Below the pieces are notes generated by a model that was given only the letters and a program-made list of their open reading frames with translations, was not told where the DNA came from and did not search any database. Below, piece by piece: positions 24,394-35,104 of a stretch of DNA of 64,000 nucleotides (position 1 is the stretch's first letter; the number at the start of each line of letters is the position of its first letter). A program made the position numbers and the translations under genes. The DNA comes from Rhodopseudomonas faecalis. Its GTDB lineage: Bacteria > Pseudomonadota > Alphaproteobacteria > Rhizobiales > Xanthobacteraceae. The DNA is taken from assembly GCF_003217325.1 (NCBI RefSeq), contig NZ_QJTI01000002.1, positions 248,001 through 312,000 of the forward strand, in the 5' to 3' direction.

Positions 24394-25494
24394 GTGAGCG
24401 TAACGCAACAGCAAATTCTCGAAAGCCTGTCCAAGGTGCCGTCGCCGCGCGGCGCGCTCACCAATGCCGGCGTGCTGTCGGCGATCACCATCGTCAAGGA
24501 CAAGGTCTATTTCGCGATCAATGTCGACGCCGGCGAAGTCAAAGCCTGGGAGCCGGTGCGCGCGCAGGCGGAGGCCGCGGTGCGGGCCGTGCCCGGCGTT
24601 GCCGCGGTGATGGTGGCGCTGACCGCTGAGCGTGCAGCCGGCGCCGCGCCGGCGCCCCGTTCCGGCATTGCGCCGGCCAGCAGCCATCGCTCGCCCGGCG
24701 CGGGCGCGCCGTCGCCGATGTCGCGTCAGGCTGCTATTCCCGGCGTGAACGCGGTGATTGCGGTCGCGTCCGGCAAGGGCGGCGTCGGCAAGTCCACCAC
24801 GGCGATCAATCTGGCGCTCGGCCTGCGCGAACTCGGCCTGCGGGTCGGGCTGCTCGACGCCGATATTTACGGCCCGTCGGTTCCGAAGCTGATCGGCACC
24901 AGCGCACGGCCGGAGCTCGATGACAATCGCCGCATGGTGCCGCTGGCAAAGTTTGGCCTGGCGGTGATGTCGATCGGCTTCCTGATCGATCCGGACAGCC
25001 CGGTGGTGTGGCGCGCGCCGATGGTGGTGTCGGCGATCACGCAGATGCTGCGCGATGTCGATTGGGGCGAGCTTGACGTGCTGGTGGTCGATATGCCGCC
25101 CGGCACCGGCGATGCCCAGCTGACGCTGGCACAAAACGTTCCGCTGCGCGGCGCGGTGATCGTCTCGACGCCGCAGGACCTGGCGCTGATCGACGCGCGG
25201 CGCGGCCTTGCGATGTTCACCAAGGTCGAGGTCCCGGTGCTCGGCATTGTCGAGAACATGAGCTATTTCCAATGCCCGCATTGCGGAACCCGCTCCGACA
25301 TCTTCGGCCATGGCGGCGCGCGCGATGAAGCCGAGCGGCTCGGCGTGCCGTTCCTCGGCGAAATCCCGCTGCATATGGACATTCGCGCCACCTCGGACGC
25401 CGGCACGCCGGTGATGGTCAGCGATCCGCAAGGCGTGCACGCCATGGCCTATCGCGCCATTGCCGTGCAGCTGCTCGATCAGTTGCGGCCCTGA
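24394..25494 (+). CDS. mrp: Mrp/ApbC-family iron-sulfur cluster carrier ATPase
   Basis: 366 aa from GTG 24394, with AGGAG six bases upstream. Residues about 5-80 form the MIP18/DUF59 domain. A Pro/Ala-rich linker follows, then the ParA-like ATPase: deviant Walker A ASGKGGVGKSTT, Walker B VDMPPGTGDAQLTL, and the CxxC cluster ligand in YFQCPHCGTRS. The protein binds and hands on Fe-S clusters in the cytoplasm. It is divergent from the dehydrogenase gene. Confidence 0.93.
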   Translation: MSVTQQQILESLSKVPSPRGALTNAGVLSAITIVKDKVYFAINVDAGEVKAWEPVRAQAEAAVRAVPGVAAVMVALTAERAAGAAPAPRSGIAPASSHRSPGAGAPSPMSRQAAIPGVNAVIAVASGKGGVGKSTTAINLALGLRELGLRVGLLDADIYGPSVPKLIGTSARPELDDNRRMVPLAKFGLAVMSIGFLIDPDSPVVWRAPMVVSAITQMLRDVDWGELDVLVVDMPPGTGDAQLTLAQNVPLRGAVIVSTPQDLALIDARRGLAMFTKVEVPVLGIVENMSYFQCPHCGTRSDIFGHGGARDEAERLGVPFLGEIPLHMDIRATSDAGTPVMVSDPQGVHAMAYRAIAVQLLDQLRP

Positions 25495-26871
<1,377 letters not shown>

Positions 26872-26880
26872 TCGAGCTGA

Positions 26881-27028
26881 TAGCAACGGCGATTGATACC
26901 AACCTATCCGCACGTCATGGCCGGGCTCGTCCCGGCCATCCACGCCTTTGATCTTGATACGATTTCAAGACGTGGATACCCGCGACAAGCGCGGGTATGA
27001 CGGTCATTGGTACAACCCGATGGTATGA
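26881..27028 (-). repeat. Palindromic intergenic repeat, copy 2
   Basis: About 148 bp with two hairpin modules: one around ATGGCCGGGCTCGTCCCGGCCAT and one around TACCCGCGACAAGCGCGGGTA. Its reverse complement is nearly identical along its whole length to the copy at 39711-39858, from ATACCATCGGGT to GGTTGGTATCAATCGC. Such units resemble the BIME/RIME elements of Rhizobiales. Confidence 0.9.
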
Positions 27029-27038
27029 TATCTAAAAC

Positions 27039-27072
27039 AAAGCCCGGCCTTCATGCGAAGGCCGGGCTTTTT
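27039..27072. terminator. Bidirectional terminator between dctP and dctM
   Basis: A perfect 14-bp stem (27039-27052 with 27057-27070, core AAAGCCCGGCCTTC) with a 4-base ATGC loop is followed by TTTTT. A-runs on the left give a T-tract on the minus strand too. It suits two convergent genes. Confidence 0.88.
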
Positions 27073-27100
27073 ATTGTCTGCGGCTTGGTTTCAAACTGCC

Positions 27101-27179
27101 GTCATCGCGAGGAGCGAAGCGACGAAGCAATCCATGTTTGTGCACTGATCTGGATTGCTTCGCTTCGCTCGCAATGAGG
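27101..27179. repeat. Inverted repeat of the TCATTGCGAGGAGCG family
   Basis: GTCATCGCGAGGAGCGAAGC at the left pairs with GCTTCGCTCGCAATGAGG at the right, with an internal GAAGCAATCCA...TGGATTGCTTC arm. A second copy lies at 43479-43556. This repeat type is frequent between genes in related alphaproteobacteria. Confidence 0.85.
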
Positions 27180-27202
27180 TAGAGCGCGCCTCGACGTACC
27201 CG

Positions 27203-29044
27203 TCAGAATTTCGGCGGACCAAAATCCAGCGGCGGCATCTCGATCTGCGGGACGTCGATATTGACCTTGGAGGGGTCAACAATTGTCGCCGTGCCCTTGT
27301 AGTGCATCACCATCGACGGGAATGCGATCACCAGCGCCACCATGACCAGCTGGATGATCACGAACGGCACCGCGCCCCAATAGATCTGCCCGGTGGTCAC
27401 TGGTTCCATGGTTTTGCCGCTGATCCGGTCGATATAGGGCACTTTGGGTGCCACCGATCTCAGGAAGAACAGCGCAAAGCCGAATGGCGGATGCATGAAC
27501 GAGGTCTGCATGTTGACCGCGAGCATGATGCCGAACCAGACGAGGTCGATGCCGAGCTTTTCGGCCGCCGGGCCGAGCAGCGGGATCACGATGAATGCCA
27601 GCTCGAAGAAGTCGAGGAAGAACGCCAGGATGAACACGAAGGCGTTGACGAACAAAAGGAAGCCGAGCTGGCCGCCGGGCATCGACACCAGCAGTTCTTC
27701 GACCCAGCGATGGCCGTTGACGCCATAGAAGGTCAGCGAGAACACCCGGGCGCCGATCAGGATGAAGATCACGAACGCCGCGAGCTTGGCGGTCGACTCG
27801 ACCGCCTGCTTGGTCAGGCCAAAGGTCAGGCGCCGTTTCATCAGCGCCAGCAGCATGGCGCCGGCCGCACCCATCGCGCCGCCTTCGGTCGGCGTAGCGA
27901 CGCCGATGAAGATGGTGCCGAGCACCAGGAAGATCAGGCCGAGCGGCGGCACCATCACGAACACCACCTGCTCGGCAAGCTTCGACAGCAGCTTGAGCTT
28001 CAGCACCCGGTTGATCACCGCGGCGCCAAAGCACAGCGCCACCGTCACCGACATGGTCAGCACCACATAGTCGGCGCCTGACTTCACCTCGGTGTAGGAC
28101 ATCACCACGATCGCGAGCGCGGTCGCCGCCGCTAGCACCAGGAACAGCGAAATCGTCATCATCCGGATCGCGCCGACGAACGGCTTGGTCATGATGCCGA
28201 GCACCAGGAAGAACCAGATGCCGTGCATCACCAGTTCGCTGGCGCCAACCGTGGCAAAGAACGGTGCCGTCCAGTCGAACAACCGCAGATGCACCACGAG
28301 CAGATAGGACGCCGCGGCGGCGGTGAGCGCGGCGAGCGGCAGGATCAGCGGGCTGCGCGCGGTCTCCGGCTCGCGCAGGGTCTGGGCTTCCAGCGGCAGG
28401 CCGGGCACCGACTTCGGTGCGATGATCGTCATCAGGAAGATGTAGCTGGCGTAGAGCAGCGCCAGCACGATGCCGGGGATGAAGGCGCCTTCATACATGT
28501 CGCCCACCGAGCGGCCGAGCTGGTCGGCCATCACGATCAGCACCAGCGAGGGCGGGATGATCTGGGCGAGGGTGCCGGAGGCCGCGATCACGCCCGAAGC
28601 GATGCGCCGGTCATAGCCGTAGCGCAGCATGATCGGCAGCGAGATCAGGCCCATCGAGATCACCGAGGCCGCGACCACGCCGGTGGTGGCGGCCAGCAGC
28701 GCGCCGACGAACACCACCGCATAGGCGATGCCGCCGCGCACCGAGCCGAATAACTGGCCGATGGTTTCCAGCAGGTCCTCTGCCATGCCAGATCTCTCCA
28801 GCACCAGCCCCATGAAGGTGAAGAATGGAATGGCCAGCAGCGTGTCGTTATTCATCACGCCGTAGACCCGTTCGGGCAGCGCCTGCAAAAAGTCCGGACG
28901 GAACAGTCCGAGTTCGATGCCGATGAAGGCGAAGATCAGGCCGTTCGCCGCGAGCGAAAACGCCACCGGATAGCCCAGCAGCAGAAACACCACCAGCGAC
29001 ACGAACATGATCGGCGCCATGTAGTGAATGAACATCGCGGTCAT
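27203..29044 (-). CDS. TRAP transporter large permease (DctM)
   Basis: 613 aa, a polytopic inner-membrane protein. Typical segments are PFFTFMGLVLERSGMAEDLLE, ASVISMGLISLPIML.YGYD..IASGVIAASGTLAQIIPPSLVLIVMADQ and GVATPTEGGAMGAAGAM. It couples substrate uptake to the sodium or proton gradient with DctQ and the binding protein. It is about 180 residues longer than usual (near 430) because of an extra hydrophobic block at about 225-350, a feature of TakM-like permeases. Its start lies 26 bases after dctQ. Confidence 0.92.
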   Translation of the reverse strand: MTAMFIHYMAPIMFVSLVVFLLLGYPVAFSLAANGLIFAFIGIELGLFRPDFLQALPERVYGVMNNDTLLAIPFFTFMGLVLERSGMAEDLLETIGQLFGSVRGGIAYAVVFVGALLAATTGVVAASVISMGLISLPIMLRYGYDRRIASGVIAASGTLAQIIPPSLVLIVMADQLGRSVGDMYEGAFIPGIVLALLYASYIFLMTIIAPKSVPGLPLEAQTLREPETARSPLILPLAALTAAAASYLLVVHLRLFDWTAPFFATVGASELVMHGIWFFLVLGIMTKPFVGAIRMMTISLFLVLAAATALAIVVMSYTEVKSGADYVVLTMSVTVALCFGAAVINRVLKLKLLSKLAEQVVFVMVPPLGLIFLVLGTIFIGVATPTEGGAMGAAGAMLLALMKRRLTFGLTKQAVESTAKLAAFVIFILIGARVFSLTFYGVNGHRWVEELLVSMPGGQLGFLLFVNAFVFILAFFLDFFELAFIVIPLLGPAAEKLGIDLVWFGIMLAVNMQTSFMHPPFGFALFFLRSVAPKVPYIDRISGKTMEPVTTGQIYWGAVPFVIIQLVMVALVIAFPSMVMHYKGTATIVDPSKVNIDVPQIEMPPLDFGPPKF

Positions 29045-29070
29045 TGCCGTACCCTCTTAACTGACCGCGA

Positions 29071-29670
29071 TTATCGCTTGTCGCCGGCTATCACTGTGGC
29101 CATCAGCCGCTCGGCCTCGATCTCGGCCGAGTGGTGCGAACCGGGGCCGGAGGCGTTCGAGTCCGGGATGCGCCCCATCAGCATGGCGGCGCGTTTGATG
29201 ATCTCGGAGATCGCCTGGATGATCAGCAGCACGCAGGCCACCATGATCAGCGACTTGGCCGGCCATTGCGGCAGGCCGCCAGCGCTGAACGATTGTTCGT
29301 TCTGATGCCAGGAGTTGAGGAAAAACGGGATCGACCACCACAGCATGATCACCGCGAACGGCAGCAGGAAGAACACATGGCCGATCATGTCGATCCAGCC
29401 GCGCAGCTTGAGCGGCAGCGCATGATTGATGATGTCGATGCGAATGTGCTCGTTGTTGAGCAGGGTCCAGGGCGAGCACAGCAGGAACACCACGCTGAAC
29501 AGCACCCACTGCATCTCCAGAAACAGATTGGAGGACACGTCGAGGGTCTTGCGGACCACCGCGTTGGTCGCCGAGATCACCACGGCAATCAGGATCAACC
29601 AGGATACCCAACGCCCAATGACGCTGTTGACGGCGTCAATCGCCCGGCTGAGTGCAAGTAAGCTTCGCAA
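29071..29670 (-). CDS. TRAP transporter small permease (DctQ)
   Basis: 199 aa with four hydrophobic helices. The pattern NAVVRKTLDVSSNLFLEMQWVLFSVVFLLCSPWTLLNNEHIRIDII is the DctQ signature (R.x..N.s..w.eE.q...f..l....a..l....HvRvD). The longer cytoplasmic C-terminus is helical. It forms a complex with DctM and heads the dctQ-dctM operon. Confidence 0.92.
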   Translation of the reverse strand: MRSLLALSRAIDAVNSVIGRWVSWLILIAVVISATNAVVRKTLDVSSNLFLEMQWVLFSVVFLLCSPWTLLNNEHIRIDIINHALPLKLRGWIDMIGHVFFLLPFAVIMLWWSIPFFLNSWHQNEQSFSAGGLPQWPAKSLIMVACVLLIIQAISEIIKRAAMLMGRIPDSNASGPGSHHSAEIEAERLMATVIAGDKR

Positions 29671-29855
29671 GGCTGTTTCCCCCGGGTTGCTGCTTGTCGG
29701 TGGTCCCCGAGCGCTAAGCCGCCGTCAGCCGAGGCTGGGAGAGATAGCCGCACAATTTCAGCGGACTATTGTGACGTCAATCGGAAAAACAACGGGCTCG
29801 CTGGCCGCGACGACGTGTACCACGGGGCTTGCCTGCGGCGGTCCGCGGACGCCGC

Positions 29856-30887
29856 TCACCCGCCGGTGACGCTCATATGCCGGGCGACGCTTGGCTGGTT
29901 GCTGCGCCGATCAATGATGAAGTCATGTCCCTTCGGCTTGGTGCCGATGGCCCGGTCGATCGCCGCGATCAGCAGGCGGTCATCGGCCGATGCGCGCAGC
30001 GGGGCGCGCAGATCGCTGGCATCGTCCTGGCCAAGACAAGTATGAAGTGTGCCGGTGCAGGTGATTCTGATCCGGTTGCAGGATTCGCAGAAATTATGGG
30101 TCATCGGCGTGATCAGGCCGAGCTTGCCGCCGGTTTCATGAACGCGCAGATAGCGCGCGGGGCCGCCGCTGCGTTCGTCGAGTTCGCTGAGCGTGTAGTG
30201 CTGCGCCAAGCGGTTGCGTACCAGCGACAGCGACACGTATTGGTCGATGCGGCCGATGCCGACATCGCCCATCGGCATCACTTCGATCAGCGTCAAGGTC
30301 ATGCCGTGGCCATGCGCCCAATCGAGCAGGCGAGGGATCTCGTCCTCATTAAGGTCCTTGAGAACCACGGTGTTGATCTTGACGGCAAGCCCGGCGCGCT
30401 GCGCCGTTTGAATGCCGGCCAGCACCCGGTGAAGATCGCCCCAGCGCGTGATGGCGCGGAATTTGTCGGGATCGAGCGTATCAAGCGACACATTGATGCG
30501 CTGAATGCCGCAATCGCGCAGTTCGGCCGCGTAGCGCTGCAATTGTGAGCCGTTGGTGGTGAGCGTCAACTCATCAAGGCCGCCGCTATCAAGATGGCGC
30601 GACAACAGCCGCAGCAGCGACATGACATTGCGCCGGACCAGCGGTTCGCCGCCGGTGAGGCGGATCTTGCGCACGCCTTTTTGAATGAAGGCCGCGCATA
30701 GCCGGTCGAGTTCTTCGTAAGTGAGCAGGTCGGCGCGCGGCAGGAAAGTCATGTCCTCGGACATGCAATAAGTGCAGCGCAGATCGCAGCGGTCGGTGAT
30801 CGACAGTCGCAGATAGCTGATCGATCGACCAAAGCGGTCGATCATGGTTGACGGCGTGGCAGCAGGTGGGGTCAGCGCGGCTCCCAT
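29856..30887 (-). CDS. moaA: GTP 3',8-cyclase MoaA (molybdenum cofactor synthesis)
   Basis: 343 aa. Radical SAM enzyme for the first step of Moco synthesis. The N-terminal cluster CDLRCTYC, the SAM-binding TGGEPLVRR, the C-terminal cluster [20 protein letters not shown] and the terminal Gly-Gly are all present, so it looks active. ATG 30845 (MIDRFGRS) is an alternative start. No other Moco genes are adjacent. An 18-bp hairpin lies between this gene and the upstream lipoprotein gene. Confidence 0.95.
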   Translation of the reverse strand: MGAALTPPAATPSTMIDRFGRSISYLRLSITDRCDLRCTYCMSEDMTFLPRADLLTYEELDRLCAAFIQKGVRKIRLTGGEPLVRRNVMSLLRLLSRHLDSGGLDELTLTTNGSQLQRYAAELRDCGIQRINVSLDTLDPDKFRAITRWGDLHRVLAGIQTAQRAGLAVKINTVVLKDLNEDEIPRLLDWAHGHGMTLTLIEVMPMGDVGIGRIDQYVSLSLVRNRLAQHYTLSELDERSGGPARYLRVHETGGKLGLITPMTHNFCESCNRIRITCTGTLHTCLGQDDASDLRAPLRASADDRLLIAAIDRAIGTKPKGHDFIIDRRSNQPSVARHMSVTGG

Positions 30888-30949
30888 CGTCCAACCAGTC
30901 CTCCCGGTCGCCGTTCAAATGGCGGCGTGGAGAACAATGTAAGCGCCGG

Positions 30950-30989
30950 CGCGGTCCCGCACAATCAAACATGATTGTGCGGGACCGCG
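30950..30989. repeat. 18-bp perfect hairpin after the lipoprotein gene
   Basis: CGCGGTCCCGCACAATCA (30950-30967) pairs perfectly with 30972-30989 around an AACA loop. It starts 8 bases after the stop of the lipoprotein gene on the minus strand. There is no T-tract, so it may be an mRNA 3'-end stabiliser or a factor-dependent terminator. Confidence 0.7.
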
Positions 30990-30996
30990 GACTTGA

Positions 30997-31452
30997 TCAG
31001 CGCGTCGCCGCCGGATCGGGGAACGGCGAGGATTCGGCCGGCTCGGCCGCGGCCGGGGCCTCGTCGGCCGGCTTCGGCTTGCGCTTGCGCACCGGCTTCG
31101 ACTTCTTGGCCGGGGTGGCGGCCTGCAACTCGGCCAGCACCGGGTTCGGGTCGGCCGAGGTGACCGGCGGCGAGGTGAAGTCGCCCGGGGTGGTGGTGAC
31201 CTGCACCGGCACCGTCGCGCTCTGATACTTGTTCATCGAGAAGGTGACGGTGAAGTTGCCGTTGGCCGGCACGGTCACCGAGCACGGTGTCTTACAGCTC
31301 GGACCAACCGAAGTAACGGCTTCAGCACCGGACGGCACCGAATCGAGCTGCACCGTCACGGTGGGGGGCGCCGACTTGAAGGCGTCCAACGACATCGAGG
31401 AACAGCCAGCCAAGCTCAAGCTCGCCGCTGCGATCACGAAAACTCTACGCAT
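30997..31452 (-). CDS. Lipoprotein with PEGA-like domain
   Basis: 151 aa from ATG 31452; a longer in-frame start at 31530 has no support. The signal MRRVFVIAAASLSLAGCSS has a good lipobox (LAGC). The middle part (VTVQLDSVPSGAEAVTSVGPSCKTPCSVTVPANGNFTVTFSMNKYQ) is a PEGA-like surface-domain pattern. The C-terminus is Lys/Pro/Ala-rich and may contact peptidoglycan. A perfect CtrA-type box lies about 100 bases upstream. Confidence 0.85.
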   Translation of the reverse strand: MRRVFVIAAASLSLAGCSSMSLDAFKSAPPTVTVQLDSVPSGAEAVTSVGPSCKTPCSVTVPANGNFTVTFSMNKYQSATVPVQVTTTPGDFTSPPVTSADPNPVLAELQAATPAKKSKPVRKRKPKPADEAPAAAEPAESSPFPDPAATR

Positions 31453-31548
31453 GTTATTTCTGCCAATTCTGATGCGGCTTCGCGCCACAGTCCCGCTTCG
31501 GAACTTACGGGCGACCGGGGGCCCTTGCAACCGACACGGCTATAAACG

Positions 31549-31563
31549 TTAAGCTTTGGTTAA
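31549..31563 (-). promoter_or_regulatory. Perfect CtrA-type box upstream of the lipoprotein gene
   Basis: On the lipoprotein strand the sequence is GGTTAACCAAAGCTTAACG, an exact TTAA-N7-TTAAC match. It lies 97 bases upstream of the ATG and beyond the 3' end of gph, so it can only serve the lipoprotein gene. Confidence 0.6.
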
Positions 31564-31592
31564 CCACGTCCGGGCGGGCCGAACCAGCGGTA

Positions 31593-32279
31593 TCAGGCGC
31601 TCTGCCGGTTTTCCATCAGGCTGGCGACCGCGGCCGGCAGCTCGCTGTAATGGCCGATCAGCCGGTCCGGATTGAGTTCCGCGATCGGTACGTCGGTATA
31701 ACCAAACTCGACGCCAATTACAGGGATACCCGCGCGGCGCGCAACACCGACATCCGGCCCGGCATCGCCGACCATGATCGCCTGGTTCAGATCGGCGCCG
31801 GCGCGCGCCACGGTCTGGCGCAGGATCACCGGGTCGGGCTTGGACACGCCAAACGTGTCGCCGCCGCAGATCGCGGCAAAGCGCGAGGTCATGTCGAGCC
31901 GGTCGAGCAGCAGTTTCGACAGCCATTCCAGCTTGTTGGTGCAGACCGCGAACCGATAGCCCTGCGCGGCGAGGGTATCGAGCGCCGTCTCCAGCCCTTC
32001 GAACGGCCGGGACTCGTCGGCGATATGGGCCGAATAATACTCGATGAAATCATTGGTCAGCCGGTTGATATCGGCGACGCTGGCATTGCGGCCATCAACT
32101 TCCAGACCGCGTTCGATCAGCTTGCGAACGCCGGCGCCGATCATGTTGCGCGCCGCGGCCATCGGCACGGCGGGCATACCTTCGCGGACCAGGATGTAAT
32201 TGAGGGCGTTGACGAGGTCGGGGGCGGTGTCGACCAAGGTGCCATCGAGATCGAAGACGATAATGCGAGATAATGTCAT
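31593..32279 (-). CDS. gph: Phosphoglycolate phosphatase (HAD family)
   Basis: 228 aa. HAD motifs: FDLDGTLVDTAPDL (nucleophile Asp and acid/base Asp), CTNK as motif II, KPDP as motif III, and MVGDAGPDV as motif IV. It dephosphorylates 2-phosphoglycolate made by Rubisco oxygenation or DNA repair. Other HAD phosphatases of this subclass cannot be excluded. Divergent from rpiA. Confidence 0.88.
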   Translation of the reverse strand: MTLSRIIVFDLDGTLVDTAPDLVNALNYILVREGMPAVPMAAARNMIGAGVRKLIERGLEVDGRNASVADINRLTNDFIEYYSAHIADESRPFEGLETALDTLAAQGYRFAVCTNKLEWLSKLLLDRLDMTSRFAAICGGDTFGVSKPDPVILRQTVARAGADLNQAIMVGDAGPDVGVARRAGIPVIGVEFGYTDVPIAELNPDRLIGHYSELPAAVASLMENRQSA

Positions 32280-32436
32280 TCTTAACCGCTAGCGCTCCCT
32301 GTGCGTTTTCGCAACCTTACTTAGACCGTTGCCGACGTTTTTTCCGCCCTGTTCGCCACCGGCAATCAACGCTAGATAAGGCTCGCGTATCGATCGCCGC
32401 AATTGCTGCCGCGGTCCCGAGGGGTGAGCCTATCTG

Positions 32437-33162
32437 ATGAGTCCGGATGATTTGAAGCGACAAGCCGCCGCAACGGCCCTGGAGCAGGTCCGCGATGGTA
32501 TGAAATTGGGATTGGGGACGGGGTCGACCGCAAAACACTTCGTCGAGTTGTTGGGCGCCAAAGTGCGCGCCGGGCTGAACGTGATCGGCGTGCCGACCTC
32601 GGAAGTGACGCGCGCCGATGCTGAGCGCTGCGGCATTCCGCTGACCACGCTCGATGAAGTCGATCGGCTCGATATCACCGTGGACGGCGCCGACGAAATC
32701 GACGGCGCGCTCAATCTGGTCAAAGGCGGCGGCGGCGCGTTGCTGCGCGAGAAGATCGTGGCGGCGGCGTCCGATCGCATGATCGTGATCGCCGATGACA
32801 GCAAGCTGGTCGAGACGCTCGGCCGTTTCCCGCTGCCGATCGAGATCATTCCGTTTGGCCTGGCTGCCACCCGGCACGCGATCGAACAGGCCATGGCCAG
32901 CTGCGGTATTTCCGGTGAGCTGAAGCTGCGCAGCGGCAAGGATGGCCATGCTTTTGTCACCGATGGCGGCCACTGGATCATCGATGCCCATTTGGGCCGG
33001 ATTCCTGACGCGACCCGCCTCGCTGCCACACTGAGCTTTATTCCCGGTGTGGTTGAACACGGCTTATTCATCGGCCTTGCAAGTTCGGCGGTGCTCGCCA
33101 GCCCGCAAGGAATCCGCATCATGGAGCGGTCATCCGGCCGCGTTTCTGGAGAATCGAAATGA
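32437..33162 (+). CDS. rpiA: Ribose-5-phosphate isomerase A
   Basis: 241 aa. Interconverts ribose-5-P and ribulose-5-P in the pentose phosphate and Calvin cycles. The motifs [44 protein letters not shown] and [12 protein letters not shown] are all present. Its stop overlaps the ATG of the next gene (ATGA), so the two are co-translated. Confidence 0.96.
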   Translation: MSPDDLKRQAAATALEQVRDGMKLGLGTGSTAKHFVELLGAKVRAGLNVIGVPTSEVTRADAERCGIPLTTLDEVDRLDITVDGADEIDGALNLVKGGGGALLREKIVAAASDRMIVIADDSKLVETLGRFPLPIEIIPFGLAATRHAIEQAMASCGISGELKLRSGKDGHAFVTDGGHWIIDAHLGRIPDATRLAATLSFIPGVVEHGLFIGLASSAVLASPQGIRIMERSSGRVSGESK

Positions 33163-33674
33163 GGACTATCGCGAATATCGTGCTTGCTGCCGGCATTGCG
33201 CTCGGCGTGTCGATGACGACCGTGTCCGCACAGCAGGCGGCGCAATTGAAGCCTGGTACGCCGGCGGCGATGGCGGCGGCGCGCGAAATCCTGGCGATGA
33301 AGAACGTCAGCGCGATGTTCTCCAACGCGGTGCCCAACATCGTGCAGCGCACCAAGGACACCCTGGTCCAGACCAATCTCAACTATCAGAAGGACCTCAA
33401 CGAGGTCGCGCTGGTGGTGGCCAAGGACACCGCCGGCCGCGAGAAGGAAATCGCCGAGCAGATGGCGAAGATCTATGCCAACGACTTCACCGAGCAGGAA
33501 CTGAAGGACCTCGTGACCTTCTACAAGTCGCCGCTCGGCCAAAAACTGCTGGCGCAGGAGCCGAAGTCGATCGCTGCCAGCATGCAGTACATGAACCAGT
33601 GGGCGCAGAGCTTTGCCGAGGAAGTCAACGGCAAGTTCCGCGCTGAGATGCGCAAGCGCGGCAAGGAAATCTAA
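33159..33674 (+). CDS. DUF2059 exported protein
   Basis: 171 aa with a clear signal peptide ([26 protein letters not shown]). The mature part is helical and has the DUF2059 core ([29 protein letters not shown]). The role of this periplasmic family is unknown. It is coupled to rpiA by ATGA and precedes gor by about 40 bases. Confidence 0.88.
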   Translation: MRTIANIVLAAGIALGVSMTTVSAQQAAQLKPGTPAAMAAAREILAMKNVSAMFSNAVPNIVQRTKDTLVQTNLNYQKDLNEVALVVAKDTAGREKEIAEQMAKIYANDFTEQELKDLVTFYKSPLGQKLLAQEPKSIAASMQYMNQWAQSFAEEVNGKFRAEMRKRGKEI

Positions 33675-33711
33675 CGCCGCATAGCGGGCGTTCAGCAGGA
33701 GCCAAGGTCGA

Positions 33712-35097
33712 ATGACCGATTTCGATGTCGATCTGTTCGTAATCGGCGGTGGCTCGGGCGGCGTGCGCGCCGCGCGCGTCGCCGCGGGCTACGGCGCCAG
33801 CGTCATGGTGGCGGAAGAGTATCGGTTCGGCGGCACCTGCGTGATTCGCGGCTGCGTGCCCAAGAAGCTGATGGTGTACGCCTCGCACGTACACCACGAA
33901 TTGCAGGATGCCGCCGGCTTCGGCTGGCGCATCCCGCAGGCGTCGTTCGATTGGGCGACGCTGATTGCCAATAAGGATCGCGAGATCGCCCGGCTCGAGG
34001 CGGTCTATGCGGCCAATGTCGAAAAGTCCGGCGCCAAGATCGTCCGGTCGCGCGCGGTGTTTGAAGATCCGCACACACTGCGGCTGAGCTCGGGCGAAAC
34101 GGTGCGTGCCCGCACCGTGCTGATCGCCACCGGCGGCGCGCCCAATCATGGCCCTGCCATTCCCGGCATCGAGCATGTGATTTCCTCGAACGAGGTTTTT
34201 CATCTGCCGCAGCAGCCGAAGCGGATCGTGATCCAGGGCGGCGGCTATATTGCGCTGGAATTCGCCTGCATCTTCGCCGGGCTCGGCAGCGACGTGACGC
34301 TGGTCTATCGCGGCGAGAACGTGCTGCGCGGCTTTGACGATGACGTGCGCGCCCATGTCCGCGCCGAGATGGAAAAGGCCGGCATCACCATTTTGACCGG
34401 CTGCACCGTGGCCGCGATCGACAAGCACGGCGAGGAATACACCTCGCATCTGTCGAACGGCTCGAGCGTCGCCTCCGATCAGGTGATGTTCGCGATCGGC
34501 CGCCATCCCAATGTCGCCAATCTCGGCTTGGAAAAGGCCGGCATTGCCATCGATCCCACCACGGGCGGCATCGCTGTCGACGGTTTTTCGCGCACTTCGG
34601 TGCCGCATATCTACGCGATCGGCGACGTCACCCATCGCTTCAACCTGACGCCGGTGGCGATCCGCGAGGGCCACGCCTTCGCCGACACCGTGTTCGGCGG
34701 ACGCTCGGTCATGGTGGACTACGCCGACATCCCGACCGCGGTGTTTTCGCAGCCCGAGGTCGGCACCGTGGGCCTGACCGAGGCCGAGGCGCGCGCGCAG
34801 TTTAGCCGCGTCGATATCTACAAGACCTCGTTCCGGCCGATGAAGGTGACGCTGTCGGGCCGCGACACCAGGGTGCTGATGAAGCTGGTGGTCGATGGCA
34901 CGACCGACCGGGTGGTCGGCTGCCATATCGTCGGCCCGGAAGCCGCCGAGCTGGTGCAGGTGATCGCCATTGCCGTGAAGATGAAAGCGACCAAGGCTGA
35001 TTTCGACGCCACCATGGCGCTGCATCCGACCGCAGCCGAGGAACTGGTGACCATGCGCACCCCGAGTGCGCGCCATGTCCGCGAGGCGGCCGAGTAG
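33712..35097 (+). CDS. gor: Glutathione-disulfide reductase
   Basis: 461 aa FAD/NADPH oxidoreductase. The redox pair is in GGTCVIRGCVPKKLM, the FAD site in VIGGGSGGVRAARVAA, and the C-terminal His in ALHPTAAEELVTM. It keeps glutathione reduced in the cytoplasm. The NADP-binding GGGYIALEFACIFAGLGSDVTLVYRGENVLRGFD follows the plant/bacterial GR pattern. It may share a transcript with rpiA and the DUF2059 gene. Confidence 0.94.
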   Translation: MTDFDVDLFVIGGGSGGVRAARVAAGYGASVMVAEEYRFGGTCVIRGCVPKKLMVYASHVHHELQDAAGFGWRIPQASFDWATLIANKDREIARLEAVYAANVEKSGAKIVRSRAVFEDPHTLRLSSGETVRARTVLIATGGAPNHGPAIPGIEHVISSNEVFHLPQQPKRIVIQGGGYIALEFACIFAGLGSDVTLVYRGENVLRGFDDDVRAHVRAEMEKAGITILTGCTVAAIDKHGEEYTSHLSNGSSVASDQVMFAIGRHPNVANLGLEKAGIAIDPTTGGIAVDGFSRTSVPHIYAIGDVTHRFNLTPVAIREGHAFADTVFGGRSVMVDYADIPTAVFSQPEVGTVGLTEAEARAQFSRVDIYKTSFRPMKVTLSGRDTRVLMKLVVDGTTDRVVGCHIVGPEAAELVQVIAIAVKMKATKADFDATMALHPTAAEELVTMRTPSARHVREAAE

Positions 35098-35104
35098 GGG
35101 GCGG

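Larger units (their letters stand above)
26872..27202. other. Convergent intergenic region with repeats and terminator
   Basis: No gene is seen in these 331 bases between dctP and dctM. They hold a full palindromic repeat (26881-27028), a strong terminator (27039-27072) and a second inverted repeat family (27101-27179), each listed separately. Confidence 0.8.
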
